A DNA stretch of 64,000 nt, taken from contig JAPCWD010000003.1 of the NCBI GenBank assembly GCA_025943965.1, positions 124,001-188,000 on the forward strand. Reading direction: 5' to 3'. Shown one piece after another: positions 14,519 to 23,406 of this stretch (position 1 is its first letter; each line of letters opens with the position of its first letter). Origin of the DNA: Synergistaceae bacterium DZ-S4. GTDB taxonomy: Bacteria; Synergistota; Synergistia; Synergistales; Synergistaceae. The notes under the pieces are model-generated. The model saw only the letters and a program-made list of their open reading frames with translations, was not told the DNA's origin and made no database searches. The position numbers were made by a program, and so were the translations under genes.

Positions 14519-16948
14519 TTAGACTCCGCGGACCTCTCCGCCAAACTTCTTTGACATCTTCTTCATCATCTGCTTCGTTATCATGTCTATCTTTTCAGAT
14601 GTCAGGGTACCTTCGTCAGAACCTATCCTTGTGCGGAACGATACTGATTTCTTCCCTTCTCCTGCCTGCGGGCCGCGATATTCGTCGACAAACCGCACTT
14701 CTTTCACCAGTTCGACCTTGACGGCTGTTTCGTAGATATCCGCCCATGTTACTTTTTCATCGAAAACTACCGAAAGGTCGAAATCTACGCACGGATATTC
14801 CGGAAGCCGCGAATACCTGTTCTGTCTTGATGCCAGCGGGACGAGACTTTCAACGTCGATCTCTGATATGACCGTCATGCTTCTCTTTATTCCGGCCTTG
14901 CGGGCAGATTTAAGCGAAAGAAGGCCTATGCAGCCTATCGGCTCGCCTTTATAAGTAACATTGAGCCAAAGCTTGTCGTCAGCCCACAGAGGCTTGCTTA
15001 CCCTGGCAAAACCGAGAGGCTCCATATGGACCGCCCTGTGCATGTGTTCCAGTACACCTTTTGCCTCCCTGAAGAGAAGCCTGGGATCTGTTCCCACAAA
15101 GGCTCCGCCGAGATGCCTCGCTATCCCCGGAAGCTTCTCTGACGGATCGTTGATGCTGTGGTAGTCCTTATCGGCAAAGACCTGTGTAAGCTCAAAAATA
15201 CGGAAACTTTCAAAATACCTGAGGTTCGTGAATACAGCCTTTATCATGCCCGGCACAAGAGTTGAACGAAGCCTGCTCTCATCGGGAGAGGGAGGTGTAC
15301 TGAGACAGAGCATCTCTTCGGTATCAGCACATGATGCCTCAATATATTCGTCCTCTATCCAGGGATAGGTAAAGATCTCCTGCATGCTGCACCTGAATGC
15401 AAGGTATTCCCTGACCGCTCTCTCCATGTCGGCATTTCTCTGGTTTACCGGCTTTTCGAGAATGACCTTTGGAGGGATGAAATCAAAATTTTCGTAACCC
15501 ATCAGCCTTGCGACCTCTTCAAGTATGTCGTCCGGAAGCGAGATGTCACCCGTAGACCTCCATGAGGGGGCCGTTACGTGGAGCATTCCGTCCTTCTCCT
15601 CTGTTTTGAAACCGAGGTTGTCCAGTATCCTTATAACTTCTTCCGCAGTCAGTTCCTTGCCGAGCCTTCTTGAAAGGAAGGAGAGCGGTACTTCAACTTC
15701 CGAGTTTTTAAGGGGCAGCGGATAAGAATCGACGAATCCAGCTATCTCCGAATCAGGGAAATATTCTTTGAACATATTCAAAGCTACTGATATAGCGCCA
15801 TCAACACGCTGGGGTTCAACGCTCTTTTCAAAACGGGAGGAGGCTTCGGTCCGGATGTCAAATCTCTGAGCGGTACGCCTTACTCCCATTGCTGTAAAGT
15901 TGGCTATCTCCAGTATTATTTCAGTGGTATCTTCGAGGATCGAGTCCAGTTTACCTCCCATTATGCCTGCAAGGGCAACCGGATTTTTCTCATCGGCGAT
16001 GACAAGGTCGGAGGTCGTCAGGTCGAGGGTCTCTCCGTCAAGCAGTTCGAGTTTCTCTCCTGCTTTTGCGGTCCTGATATGGATATTGCCCTTGATATGA
16101 TTTTTGTCAAATCCGTGCGTAGGCTGTCCTGTGGCCAACATCACATAGTTCGTTATGTCAACAGGAAGGTTGATCGGTCTCATACCAACGCGCCAGATCA
16201 TGCTTTTGAGTTCGAATGGGGACGGGACATTTTTGATCTTTTTGAATGTGACCGCCGCATAGCGGGGACACCTTTCAGGATCTTCTATAACTATCCCCAG
16301 ATCGCCGAACTTCTCCGGCATGCCTCCGATTTCAAGGGGTTTGAGTTTTCGGTCGTAAATTGCGGCGAGTTCACGGGCCATGCCATAGTGTCCCCAAAGG
16401 TCGGGCCTGTTTGTCAGTGACTTGTTGTCTATCTCAAGTATGATGTCATTCAGCCCCAGAGCCTCCGCGACGGGACTTCCGGGTCCGGCGTCAAGAAAGG
16501 TAATGTCCATGATCTCCGCTTCGCGGAATGTCGGGAAGAGTTCTCCCAGGCCTATCTCTCCTGAGGAGCATATCATCCCGTAACTCATAATTCCCCTGAG
16601 CTTGGCCGGTTTTATCTCGACGGGATCGCCCACCCCGTGCCAGCGCACCATCGCACCAGGTTTTGCTACTACGGTAAGCTGTCCGGGTGCCAGGTTGATG
16701 CCTCCGCACACTATCGTGCTCGGCGCCATGTCCCCGACATCCACCGTGCATATCCTAAGCTTGTCAGCATCGGGGTGCGGTTCCACCGTAATTATCTTTC
16801 CAACGACAAGCCCTGCGAGGCTCTCCGAAAGGTCGGCCGCGTCCTCGACTTCAACGGTGCACATCGTAAGGTCGTAGGAGAGTTTCTCCATCGTGAGATC
16901 TTCGGGAAGGTCGACATATTTTTTTATCCAGTTTAGTGAAAGTTTCAT
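14519..16948 (-). CDS. pheT: Phenylalanyl-tRNA synthetase beta subunit
   Basis: It is the beta chain of the alpha2-beta2 class II enzyme that charges tRNA-Phe. The 809 residues show an N-terminal tRNA-binding (EMAP-like) domain around 40-150, B3/4 editing domain, B5 (GRR-type, about 405-475), a catalytic-like core and a C-terminal ferredoxin-fold anticodon-binding domain (RLPEYPCVDFDLSVVFDEKV). It lies 12 nt after pheS. The length is normal for the family. Confidence 0.97.
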   Translation of the reverse strand: MKLSLNWIKKYVDLPEDLTMEKLSYDLTMCTVEVEDAADLSESLAGLVVGKIITVEPHPDADKLRICTVDVGDMAPSTIVCGGINLAPGQLTVVAKPGAMVRWHGVGDPVEIKPAKLRGIMSYGMICSSGEIGLGELFPTFREAEIMDITFLDAGPGSPVAEALGLNDIILEIDNKSLTNRPDLWGHYGMARELAAIYDRKLKPLEIGGMPEKFGDLGIVIEDPERCPRYAAVTFKKIKNVPSPFELKSMIWRVGMRPINLPVDITNYVMLATGQPTHGFDKNHIKGNIHIRTAKAGEKLELLDGETLDLTTSDLVIADEKNPVALAGIMGGKLDSILEDTTEIILEIANFTAMGVRRTAQRFDIRTEASSRFEKSVEPQRVDGAISVALNMFKEYFPDSEIAGFVDSYPLPLKNSEVEVPLSFLSRRLGKELTAEEVIRILDNLGFKTEEKDGMLHVTAPSWRSTGDISLPDDILEEVARLMGYENFDFIPPKVILEKPVNQRNADMERAVREYLAFRCSMQEIFTYPWIEDEYIEASCADTEEMLCLSTPPSPDESRLRSTLVPGMIKAVFTNLRYFESFRIFELTQVFADKDYHSINDPSEKLPGIARHLGGAFVGTDPRLLFREAKGVLEHMHRAVHMEPLGFARVSKPLWADDKLWLNVTYKGEPIGCIGLLSLKSARKAGIKRSMTVISEIDVESLVPLASRQNRYSRLPEYPCVDFDLSVVFDEKVTWADIYETAVKVELVKEVRFVDEYRGPQAGEGKKSVSFRTRIGSDEGTLTSEKIDMITKQMMKKMSKKFGGEVRGV

Positions 16949-16960
16949 CTTATTTATCTC

Positions 16961-18049
16961 CTATTTGAACTGATCGAGGAAGCGAAGGTCGGCGCTGTGG
17001 AAGAGGCGCACGTCGTCCACACCGTATCTCATCATTACGAGCCTGTCCAACCCAATGTTGATGTAAAAGCCGGACCAGACAGCCGGATCCAGGCCCGCAG
17101 CCTTCAGGACGTTCGGGTGCGGAGTGCCCCCCGGCATTACCTCGATCCACCCTACGTGCTTGCAGACTTTGCAGCCCTCTCCGCCGCATACGAGACAGCG
17201 CATATCTATTTCAAAACCAGGTTCAACAAAGGGGAAGAAGCCGACCCTCATCCTGACCTCAACGTCTCTGCCGAATATCTTGTCAAGGATAGTTTTGACA
17301 AGCACCTTGCCGGAAGCGAATGAGAAATCTTTGTCTACTATCAGAGCCTCATATTGGAAGAAGGCCCTTTCATGTCTTGCGTCGGTCGTTTCGTTCCTGT
17401 ATACCCTTCCCGGATATACAAAGCGGGCAGGAGCCCCGTGTTCCTGCAGGTAGCGTACGCTGGCTCCCGTCAGGTGCGGCCTGAGGCATAGGCGCCTGGC
17501 GCCCCTCTCCTCGTCGTGCCCCTTCAGCCAGTATGTGTCCATGCTCTCACGGGCGGGGTGTTCGGGTGCAAAATTGAGGTTGTCAAAGGCATAAAGCTCA
17601 CTGGTTATCTCAGGTTCCGAAAAGACCTCAAAACCCAGTGAGCGGAATGCGTCATTCAGGTCATAGCACATCTGTGTAATAGGATGAAGACCCCCGGCTG
17701 TAAAATTTACGCCGGGAAGCGTTATGTCCGCTTCACCCTCGAAACATGAGGCGCAGTTTATAAGTTCTTCGTTCCTCTGTTCGATCGCCTGGGTCAGTAT
17801 CTCTTTGACCTCATTTGCCGCCTGTCCGAGAACTTTCCTCAGCTCAGGCGCAGCCTGCCCGACGCTTTTTAAGACCTCGGTCACTTCGCCCTTGCGTCCC
17901 AACAGGTTGGCCCGCACTGTCTGGAGATCCTGAGGCAGTGATGTCTCGGATATCTTATCCATACCTGCTTTCCTGAGCTTATCAAGCTTCTCAAGAAGTC
18001 CGGACTCAGCCAGCTTTTGCATTCCCTCTTCCTTCAGTTCCTCAAACAC
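16961..18049 (-). CDS. pheS: Phenylalanyl-tRNA synthetase alpha subunit
   Basis: It is the catalytic chain of PheRS. The 362 residues have an N-terminal coiled coil (about 1-100) that binds tRNA, then the class II core with HPARESMDTYW, LRPHLTGASVRYLQEH, GRVYRNETTDARH (motif 2), a Cys-rich insert CLVCGGEGCKVCKHVGW that may bind zinc, and GLDRLVMMRYGVDDVR (motif 3). The start is GTG 18049 with a GGGGGAAT site. It follows ktrA by about 50 nt in a long run of minus-strand genes. Confidence 0.96.
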   Translation of the reverse strand: MFEELKEEGMQKLAESGLLEKLDKLRKAGMDKISETSLPQDLQTVRANLLGRKGEVTEVLKSVGQAAPELRKVLGQAANEVKEILTQAIEQRNEELINCASCFEGEADITLPGVNFTAGGLHPITQMCYDLNDAFRSLGFEVFSEPEITSELYAFDNLNFAPEHPARESMDTYWLKGHDEERGARRLCLRPHLTGASVRYLQEHGAPARFVYPGRVYRNETTDARHERAFFQYEALIVDKDFSFASGKVLVKTILDKIFGRDVEVRMRVGFFPFVEPGFEIDMRCLVCGGEGCKVCKHVGWIEVMPGGTPHPNVLKAAGLDPAVWSGFYINIGLDRLVMMRYGVDDVRLFHSADLRFLDQFK

Positions 18050-18101
18050 TTTCTTATTCCCCCATTGTATGCAGCTTTAAAGGATCCGGCATGTGCAATG
18101 A

Positions 18102-18779
18102 TCATATCCCGTCCAAACTGCTTTTATTCAGTAGTCTGTCCATGTCCGACCTGTGCCCCATTACCCAAATACCGTCTGTTTCCAGGAAAGCCCTGGTCGG
18201 AGAAGGTGATTCCTGTTTGCCTTCATGTTCGATCAGTATCACGATAACTTTATAGCGCTGTGAAAATTTCAGCTCTGCGATCGTTCTCCCTATCATCTCG
18301 GGGAGCGGCCTCATCTTTCCGAAGCAGAAATCGCCTCCGTCTATCTTGGAAAATCCTGAGTACCATGGATAGACAAGATTTTCTGCTATTTTATGCCCCA
18401 TATCCCACTCAGGAAATACTATCCTGTGAGCACCCACTCTGGCAAGTATCTTTGCGTGAAGCGCGGTGTTTGCTCTTGCCACTACGAGCGGAACCTGCAG
18501 GTCGACGAGGATGGATGTGCACAGTACGCTGTTCTCGAGACTCGAACCGATCGTTACTATGGCGATGTCTACCTCTTTCGCGCCGATCTTTGTCAGTGCG
18601 CTCTCGTCTGTTACATCAAGCTGCGCCGCCACATCGATCTTGTCAGACATCTCGGATACAGGTCCGGCCAGCTGATCAACGCCTATGACACTCTGCCCCA
18701 GCTCTACCAGCTTTTCGCACAGTGAACTCCCGAAACGTCCCAGTCCGACTATAAGAAAGCTCTTTTTCTCTTTGCTCAT
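18102..18779 (-). CDS. ktrA: Potassium uptake regulatory subunit, KtrA/TrkA family
   Basis: It is a 225-residue cytoplasmic RCK protein gating a Ktr-type K+ channel. The Rossmann domain starts FLIVGLGRFGSSLCEKL with GxGxxG, then VDIAIVTIGSSLENS, and the C-terminal RCK_C domain occupies about 140-220. Single-RCK size indicates KtrA rather than the double-domain TrkA of proteobacteria. It lies 24 nt after ktrB, its membrane partner. In this family it binds ATP, ADP or NAD(H) to control opening. Confidence 0.92.
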   Translation of the reverse strand: MSKEKKSFLIVGLGRFGSSLCEKLVELGQSVIGVDQLAGPVSEMSDKIDVAAQLDVTDESALTKIGAKEVDIAIVTIGSSLENSVLCTSILVDLQVPLVVARANTALHAKILARVGAHRIVFPEWDMGHKIAENLVYPWYSGFSKIDGGDFCFGKMRPLPEMIGRTIAELKFSQRYKVIVILIEHEGKQESPSPTRAFLETDGIWVMGHRSDMDRLLNKSSLDGI

Positions 18780-18803
18780 CTTTTTCCCTCCTCAGAAGGA
18801 ACT

Positions 18804-20129
18804 TTATCCAATGGGGATGTTTACCTCAGTGTAGCGTATCTCCACTTTTTTTCCCTCTCTGATCAGTGTGGCAAAGAAAGAAAGTATACCCACCCTGCCC
18901 CAGAACATGAGGACCACGAGTACCATTTTACCAGCAACCGAGAGTTCCGGTGTAATGCCGAGGCTGAGTCCTACCGTACCTATTGCCGATACAGCTTCAA
19001 AGAGCAGTTCTTCAAACGGGAAGTCTTCGGTCATAGAAAGGATCACCGCGCCGACAAAGAAAGTAAGAACGTACAAAAATGCAAGAGCAAGAGCCCTTCT
19101 CACTGTCGAATAGCCGACCTTCCTGTGCCAGAAAACATTTTCATCTCTTCCGAGTATTTCGTTCCAAGCGGATACGGCAAGCACTCCAAGCGTGGTCGTC
19201 TTGATGCCGCCTCCCGTTGATGCCGGAGAAGCCCCTATCACCATCAGTGCTATCATCAGCACCTTGCCCAGTCCGGAAAATGAATACGGTTTGATCGTAT
19301 CGAAACCGGCAGTCCTAGTGGTAACGCTTGCAAAGAAAGCGTTCAGTACCTTCGCCCGGTCCGGGAGCCCGGCAAAGCCGCGATCCCACTCTGAAACCAT
19401 GAACATCAGCGCCCCAGCAGTTATCAGCCAGAAAGTAATAAATAGAACAAGTCTGGAATAATGCGATATTCTCCCTTTATTCTTAATTGCTTCAAGGCAG
19501 TTCATAAAAACGGGGAATCCGATACCTCCCAGTATTATGAGCACCATCACTGCCGATGGCACTATGACGGAAAGAGAAAAGCCGTTGAGTCCTCCCGGGA
19601 CCGTTGAAAAACCGGCGTTGCAGAATGCGCTCACAGAATGGAAAACTGCATTATAGGCAGATCTCCCTGCAGGCAGCCCATGACGGGCAAATCCCCAGTA
19701 AAGGACGACTGCTCCCACAAATTCCGAAGCAAAGGTGAATTTTGCGACAGCTTTGAGAAGCCTGACAGCTCCGCTCACTCCCTCAAGACCGAAACCTCCC
19801 AGGAAGAAGATCCTGCTCTTGATGCCCATCCTTCTGCCTACCGCGATCCCAAGCATCATAACGGCAGTCATGAAGCCAAGACCTCCTGTCTGGATGAGCG
19901 CAAGCAATATAAGCTGCGATGCCATGCCCATCTGTGTGGCCGGATCAACAGTAGCGAGGCCGGTCACGCATACCGCAGACGCAGACATGAAAAGGGCGTC
20001 GGCTATCCCTATAGGCATGTTGCAGAGATACCTGCCGGAAGACCATAGCATAAGGGCTCCTGCCAGTATGACCAGCAGGAACCCTAAAACTATCACTTGC
20101 TCAACTTTATAGGAAGTATGTACCTTCAA
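18804..20129 (-). CDS. ktrB: Potassium uptake membrane subunit, KtrB/TrkH family
   Basis: This is a 441-residue integral membrane K+ translocator of the TrkH/KtrB/HKT superfamily, which carries four pore-loop repeats. Recognisable are SASAVCVTGLATVD, FHSVSAFCNAGFSTV, VTTRTAGFDTI and EAVSAIGTVGLSLG, the selectivity-filter segments with their conserved Gly. The start is a TTG at 20129 with only a weak ribosome site, 20 nt after rplT. It may be translated at a lower level. Ktr systems usually need Na+ for high activity, which would fit the Na+-based energetics seen later in the window. Confidence 0.92.
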   Translation of the reverse strand: MKVHTSYKVEQVIVLGFLLVILAGALMLWSSGRYLCNMPIGIADALFMSASAVCVTGLATVDPATQMGMASQLILLALIQTGGLGFMTAVMMLGIAVGRRMGIKSRIFFLGGFGLEGVSGAVRLLKAVAKFTFASEFVGAVVLYWGFARHGLPAGRSAYNAVFHSVSAFCNAGFSTVPGGLNGFSLSVIVPSAVMVLIILGGIGFPVFMNCLEAIKNKGRISHYSRLVLFITFWLITAGALMFMVSEWDRGFAGLPDRAKVLNAFFASVTTRTAGFDTIKPYSFSGLGKVLMIALMVIGASPASTGGGIKTTTLGVLAVSAWNEILGRDENVFWHRKVGYSTVRRALALAFLYVLTFFVGAVILSMTEDFPFEELLFEAVSAIGTVGLSLGITPELSVAGKMVLVVLMFWGRVGILSFFATLIREGKKVEIRYTEVNIPIG

Positions 20130-20148
20130 TTTACCGCACTGCGGAAAC

Positions 20149-20505
20149 TTATGATTTCAGTGCTGACTGGGCCTTTTCAACAAGTTTCGAGAATGCAGGC
20201 ATGTCGTTCACCGCAAGGTCAGCAAGCATCTTGCGGTTGATGTTGATCTCAGCCTTCTTCAGTCCGTTGATAAGCGCACTGTAGGCAATACCGTTCGCAC
20301 GGGCAGCTGCGTTTATACGCATGATCCAGAGCTTCCTGAAATCACGCTTTTTGAGCTTACGCCCGGAAAAAGCGCTTGTAAGAGCATGCAGATAAGCTTC
20401 ACGTGCCCTGCGGTATACGTTCTTTTTGCGTCCCCAGAATCCCTTTGTGATGCTGTATAGTTTTTTAAGTTTATTGCGGCTTGCGCTTGATCCCTTTACT
20501 CGCAT
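20149..20505 (-). CDS. rplT: Ribosomal protein L20
   Basis: This is a 118-residue basic protein of the large subunit that binds 23S rRNA early in assembly. The N-terminal VKGSSASRNKLKKLYSI is followed by GRKKNVYRRAREAYLHAL and RRDFRK-type and LWIMRINAAARANGIAYS blocks typical of L20. It is part of the infC-rpmI-rplT operon. In Bacillus and E. coli, L20 represses this operon through the mRNA leader, a mechanism that may apply here. Confidence 0.97.
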   Translation of the reverse strand: MRVKGSSASRNKLKKLYSITKGFWGRKKNVYRRAREAYLHALTSAFSGRKLKKRDFRKLWIMRINAAARANGIAYSALINGLKKAEININRKMLADLAVNDMPAFSKLVEKAQSALKS

Positions 20506-20551
20506 TGAATGTCACTCCTCAGTATTATTTCTCGTTAAAAGAGCCCCGGCC

Positions 20552-20749
20552 TCATGCGTAGGGCATAACTTTCTTTATGTGAGCCTCTACCGCTGCCGGC
20601 AGGATACCCTTTTTCCTAAGTGAACGGAGCCGTTTTGAGTTCTTTGAAGAAAGAAGGTGTGAACGGCCGCTCTTCTTGAAGGTGACCTTGCCTGTACCGC
20701 TGATCTTAAAGCGCTTTTTTGTTGCGGAGTGGGTCTTCATCTTGGGCAT
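20552..20749 (-). CDS. rpmI: Ribosomal protein L35
   Basis: This is a 65-residue, very basic large-subunit protein. It starts MPKMKTHSATKKRFKI and contains SRSH-like and KKVMPYA blocks found across L35. It sits between infC and rplT in the conserved order. Confidence 0.97.
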   Translation of the reverse strand: MPKMKTHSATKKRFKISGTGKVTFKKSGRSHLLSSKNSKRLRSLRKKGILPAAVEAHIKKVMPYA

Positions 20750-20844
20750 TGCATAGTTCCTCCTCTTGCTTTTATATCTCTGTGACAGAGACGATCACGT
20801 ATTGTTATTTACTGCTGCTTTCGGGCGCTGCCGGATAAATAAGC

Positions 20845-21504
20845 TTACTCGCCCTCAGTTGTTGCCTTAGGCTGCTTTTCCTCTTTTTTAGGGGCAGCTT
20901 CCGCTTTCTTAGGCGCGGATTCTTTCTTTGCCGGCTTATCCGCTGCGTTTTCCTTCGGAGCCGAAGGCTTCTTGACGGGTTCTGCCTGGACGGCAGGAGC
21001 TATCATTATTCTCATGTAAGCGCCTTCCATCCTCGGTTCCATCTCCATCTTCCCAAAGTCGGATATCGCATTCATGACCTTGTTAAGTACTTCTCTGCCG
21101 CGGTCAAGAAATGCCATTTCTCTTCCCCTGAAGAAGACAGAGACCTTAACACGATGACCGGCCAGAAGGAAGGTCTTTATCGCCTTTACCTTGAAATCAT
21201 AGTCATGCTGGTCGATCTTGGGGCGCATCTTGATCTCTTTTACTACCTGATTTTTCTGTTTCTTGCGGGCATCCTTGTCGCGCTTCTGCTGCTGGAAACG
21301 ATACTTTCCGTAATCCATTATCCTGCACACCGGCGGGGTCGCCTGGGGAGCTACCTCCACCAGGTCAAGTTCAGCCGCTTCAGCCATTGCGAGTGCTTCT
21401 TTCGTGCTTATTATGCCGCGCTTGGCGTTTTCTTCGTCGATGAGAAGAATTTCAGTTGCCCGAATGTCGGAATTCACGCGGGGCTCGTCGTCCCTGTTTG
21501 CTAT
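20845..21504 (-). CDS. infC: Translation initiation factor IF-3, probable ATA start
   Basis: It binds the 30S subunit and proofreads start codon and initiator tRNA. The N-domain begins NSDIRATEILLIDEE, with YGKYRFQQQKRDKDARKKQ in the linker, and the C-domain has EIKMRPKIDQHDYDFKVK. After about residue 165 a Lys/Ala/Pro-rich tail of about 50 residues is added. No ATG exists at the 5' end. A perfect AGGAGG (21514-21519) lies 9 nt before an in-frame ATA at 21504, giving 219 residues; a GTG nine codons later (21477) has no ribosome site. infC uses AUU in E. coli, where IF-3 represses its own unusual start, so an AUA start fits that autoregulation. Confidence 0.9.
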   Translation of the reverse strand: MANRDDEPRVNSDIRATEILLIDEENAKRGIISTKEALAMAEAAELDLVEVAPQATPPVCRIMDYGKYRFQQQKRDKDARKKQKNQVVKEIKMRPKIDQHDYDFKVKAIKTFLLAGHRVKVSVFFRGREMAFLDRGREVLNKVMNAISDFGKMEMEPRMEGAYMRIMIAPAVQAEPVKKPSAPKENAADKPAKKESAPKKAEAAPKKEEKQPKATTEGE

Positions 21505-21546
21505 GGCGTTACACCTCCTGAGTTAATATATTGCTCAAATTAAAAT

Positions 21547-21573
21547 GAGCCCGGCACAGAACGCGCCAAGCCC
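21547..21573 (-). promoter_or_regulatory. Stem-loop in the infC leader (possible L20-type autoregulatory leader)
   Basis: On the minus strand GGGCTTGGCGC pairs with GTGCCGGGCTC through eleven pairs, several of them G-U, around a short loop. It is followed by ATTTTAATTT, a weak terminator-like tail 30 nt before the infC ribosome site. Further stems (CGGGT...ACCCG) lie upstream in the roughly 160-nt leader. Firmicutes use such a leader for L20-mediated control; here it is a suggestion only. Confidence 0.45.
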
Positions 21574-21673
21574 ATTGGAAATCTCTTCCCGGGTAGACCT
21601 GACAACTTGCAGCGTCGGCAGGCGAGAGGCGCACCCTCTGCTTGTAAACCCGTTGATATAAATCAACCTGTGT

Positions 21674-21702
21674 ATGCTAGCACATATTCCTGCTTTTCGC
21701 AA
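21674..21702 (-). promoter_or_regulatory. Predicted promoter of the infC-rpmI-rplT operon
   Basis: On the minus strand TTGCGA (21702 to 21697) is followed after 17 nt by TAGCAT (21679 to 21674). Transcription would begin near 21667 and give a leader of about 160 nt. The 430-nt space between infC and the metallophosphoesterase also holds the latter's promoter on the plus strand, where only a lone TATAAT (21818-21823) is recognisable. Confidence 0.55.
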
Positions 21703-21934
21703 CAGTAACGATTTTTTAACGCCTTTTAACAGCTCCAAAGAAATATACTTCATGATGAAAATTGCGGATATAACTTTACTCTGTGCTTTGTATAGCCCGT
21801 TATTGTCACTATTTGATTATAATAGCAATCGACCTTATGTGTATAGCAGAAAGCAGATGACTTTCGGCCCGCTGTCTCAATATCGCATAGTGGCGGGCAT
21901 GCACACTTAATAAGGAAAAAGGAGAAAATATCAC

Positions 21935-23281
21935 ATGAAAAAAGTATTTGTCCTGTTGCTTTTGACTATTATTTTATCAGTTTCACCCTCCCGCCCCGGA
22001 TACGCTCCCGCTTATGGAGCAGATGCGAAAGAGGACGCTTCGTTTAAAGAAGTTTTCACACTTGGCAGCAGAGGCATTTCGGAAATTGATAATGAGCGCA
22101 AACTCATTATATTCATAAGTGATATTCATCTTGGAGCAGACGACAGCTATAGCGAAATCAATAAGAACAGGGAGCCTCTCGTAAAGTTCCTCGAACAGAT
22201 CAGAAAAGCCCCAAATATCAAGGAACTGGTAATAGGGGGAGATTTGATAGATCTATGGTTTGTTCCAAGCTCAACGGAAACGTTCAAAGGAAAAACACAG
22301 AATGACTTTGTCCGCGTTGTTGCAAAAAACAATAAGTATGTGATCACCGCATTCAATAATATTATCCGCGACGGGAAGATCAAAGTGACATATATTCCGG
22401 GTAATCACGATTTAACTGTAACTGCAGAGGACATTGAGAGCATACTTCCCGGAATCCATCAACAGCGTGATGTGCAGGGACTGGGAAGCTATTCACCCGA
22501 GGGACATCCTGAAATTATAATGGAGCACGGACATCGCTATAATTTTTTCTGTGCACCTGACCCTATCTCAAACAGGGATATAGCTCCGGGTTCTATATTA
22601 CCGCCCGGATATTTCTTTACAAGAATAGCCACGACCTCCGTTGTTGAAGGATTCCCAGAGGCTGCAGGCAAAATCCCGGAAGTGACCTTAATTTCCTACG
22701 GAGAAGAGCAGATATTTGCGTATATTTACTGGAAAGCCTGGTATGGATTAATGACAGATTTTCCGGTCAACGGCGGTTTTGATGAAAAGATCATAAAAAC
22801 AAACATCGACGGCTTCACCGAAAACTATTCAATAAGCGATTTAATGCCCTACCAGCTGTCAGCCGGAGGATATATCAACATTAAGTTGTATAAAAAGATC
22901 CTTGGCACATGGGATGAACGACAGGCACTCAACCGGGTCTCCGTCAAAATACCGCTGAAAGAAGCCATTATGGAGGCAGGTTCCGGAACCGAAACTGATG
23001 CCCAGGCTGAAGTCCAATATTTTAAAAACCCAGATTCTGATAAGCGGATAGTTGTTTTCGGGCATACCCACGAGCCCAGGATCATTGCTTCTCAAAATCT
23101 CAGAGGACAAAAAACTATTTATGCCAATTCAGGAACATGGATCGATCAAAACCCCAAATTCCCCACGATGACTTTTGTGGTGATCACTCCGCAGGGGAAC
23201 AGCTCTCTTCCTCTGTCTCTCTCCCTTTATCACTATTCACCCGACGGGACCATTACAAAAATAGATACTCGATCGCTGTAG
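21935..23281 (+). CDS. Secreted calcineurin-like metallophosphoesterase
   Basis: The 448 residues start with a signal peptide (MKKVFVLLLLTIILSVSPS, cleavage likely near YGADA), so the enzyme acts outside the cytoplasm. Metal-binding motifs of the calcineurin-like fold are present in order: SDIHLGAD, GGDLIDLW, GNHDL, MEHGHRYNFF and GHTHEPRI. The DLIDLW and GNHD spacing is like UDP-diacylglucosamine hydrolase LpxH, but LpxH is cytosolic and about 240 residues, so the substrate here is unknown. A middle region of about 150 residues without known motifs separates the last two metal motifs. It is a single gene closed by a strong terminator. Confidence 0.88.
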   Translation: MKKVFVLLLLTIILSVSPSRPGYAPAYGADAKEDASFKEVFTLGSRGISEIDNERKLIIFISDIHLGADDSYSEINKNREPLVKFLEQIRKAPNIKELVIGGDLIDLWFVPSSTETFKGKTQNDFVRVVAKNNKYVITAFNNIIRDGKIKVTYIPGNHDLTVTAEDIESILPGIHQQRDVQGLGSYSPEGHPEIIMEHGHRYNFFCAPDPISNRDIAPGSILPPGYFFTRIATTSVVEGFPEAAGKIPEVTLISYGEEQIFAYIYWKAWYGLMTDFPVNGGFDEKIIKTNIDGFTENYSISDLMPYQLSAGGYINIKLYKKILGTWDERQALNRVSVKIPLKEAIMEAGSGTETDAQAEVQYFKNPDSDKRIVVFGHTHEPRIIASQNLRGQKTIYANSGTWIDQNPKFPTMTFVVITPQGNSSLPLSLSLYHYSPDGTITKIDTRSL

Positions 23282-23306
23282 CTGAAAAAGGTATATATTG
23301 AAACAT

Positions 23307-23348
23307 AAAAATTGAGCCCAAAGAACAGATCCTTTGGGCTCAATTTTT
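23307..23348. terminator. Bidirectional terminator
   Basis: A perfect 17-bp stem (AAAAATTGAGCCCAAAG with its complement) closes an 8-nt loop. It has T runs on both strands. It ends the plus-strand metallophosphoesterase and the minus-strand thrS. Confidence 0.9.
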
Positions 23349-23406
23349 ATACAACAGTCGATCGGACTGGCAAATTGTCAAATCGCCGATCGAAAAAGAT
23401 CTGTTT

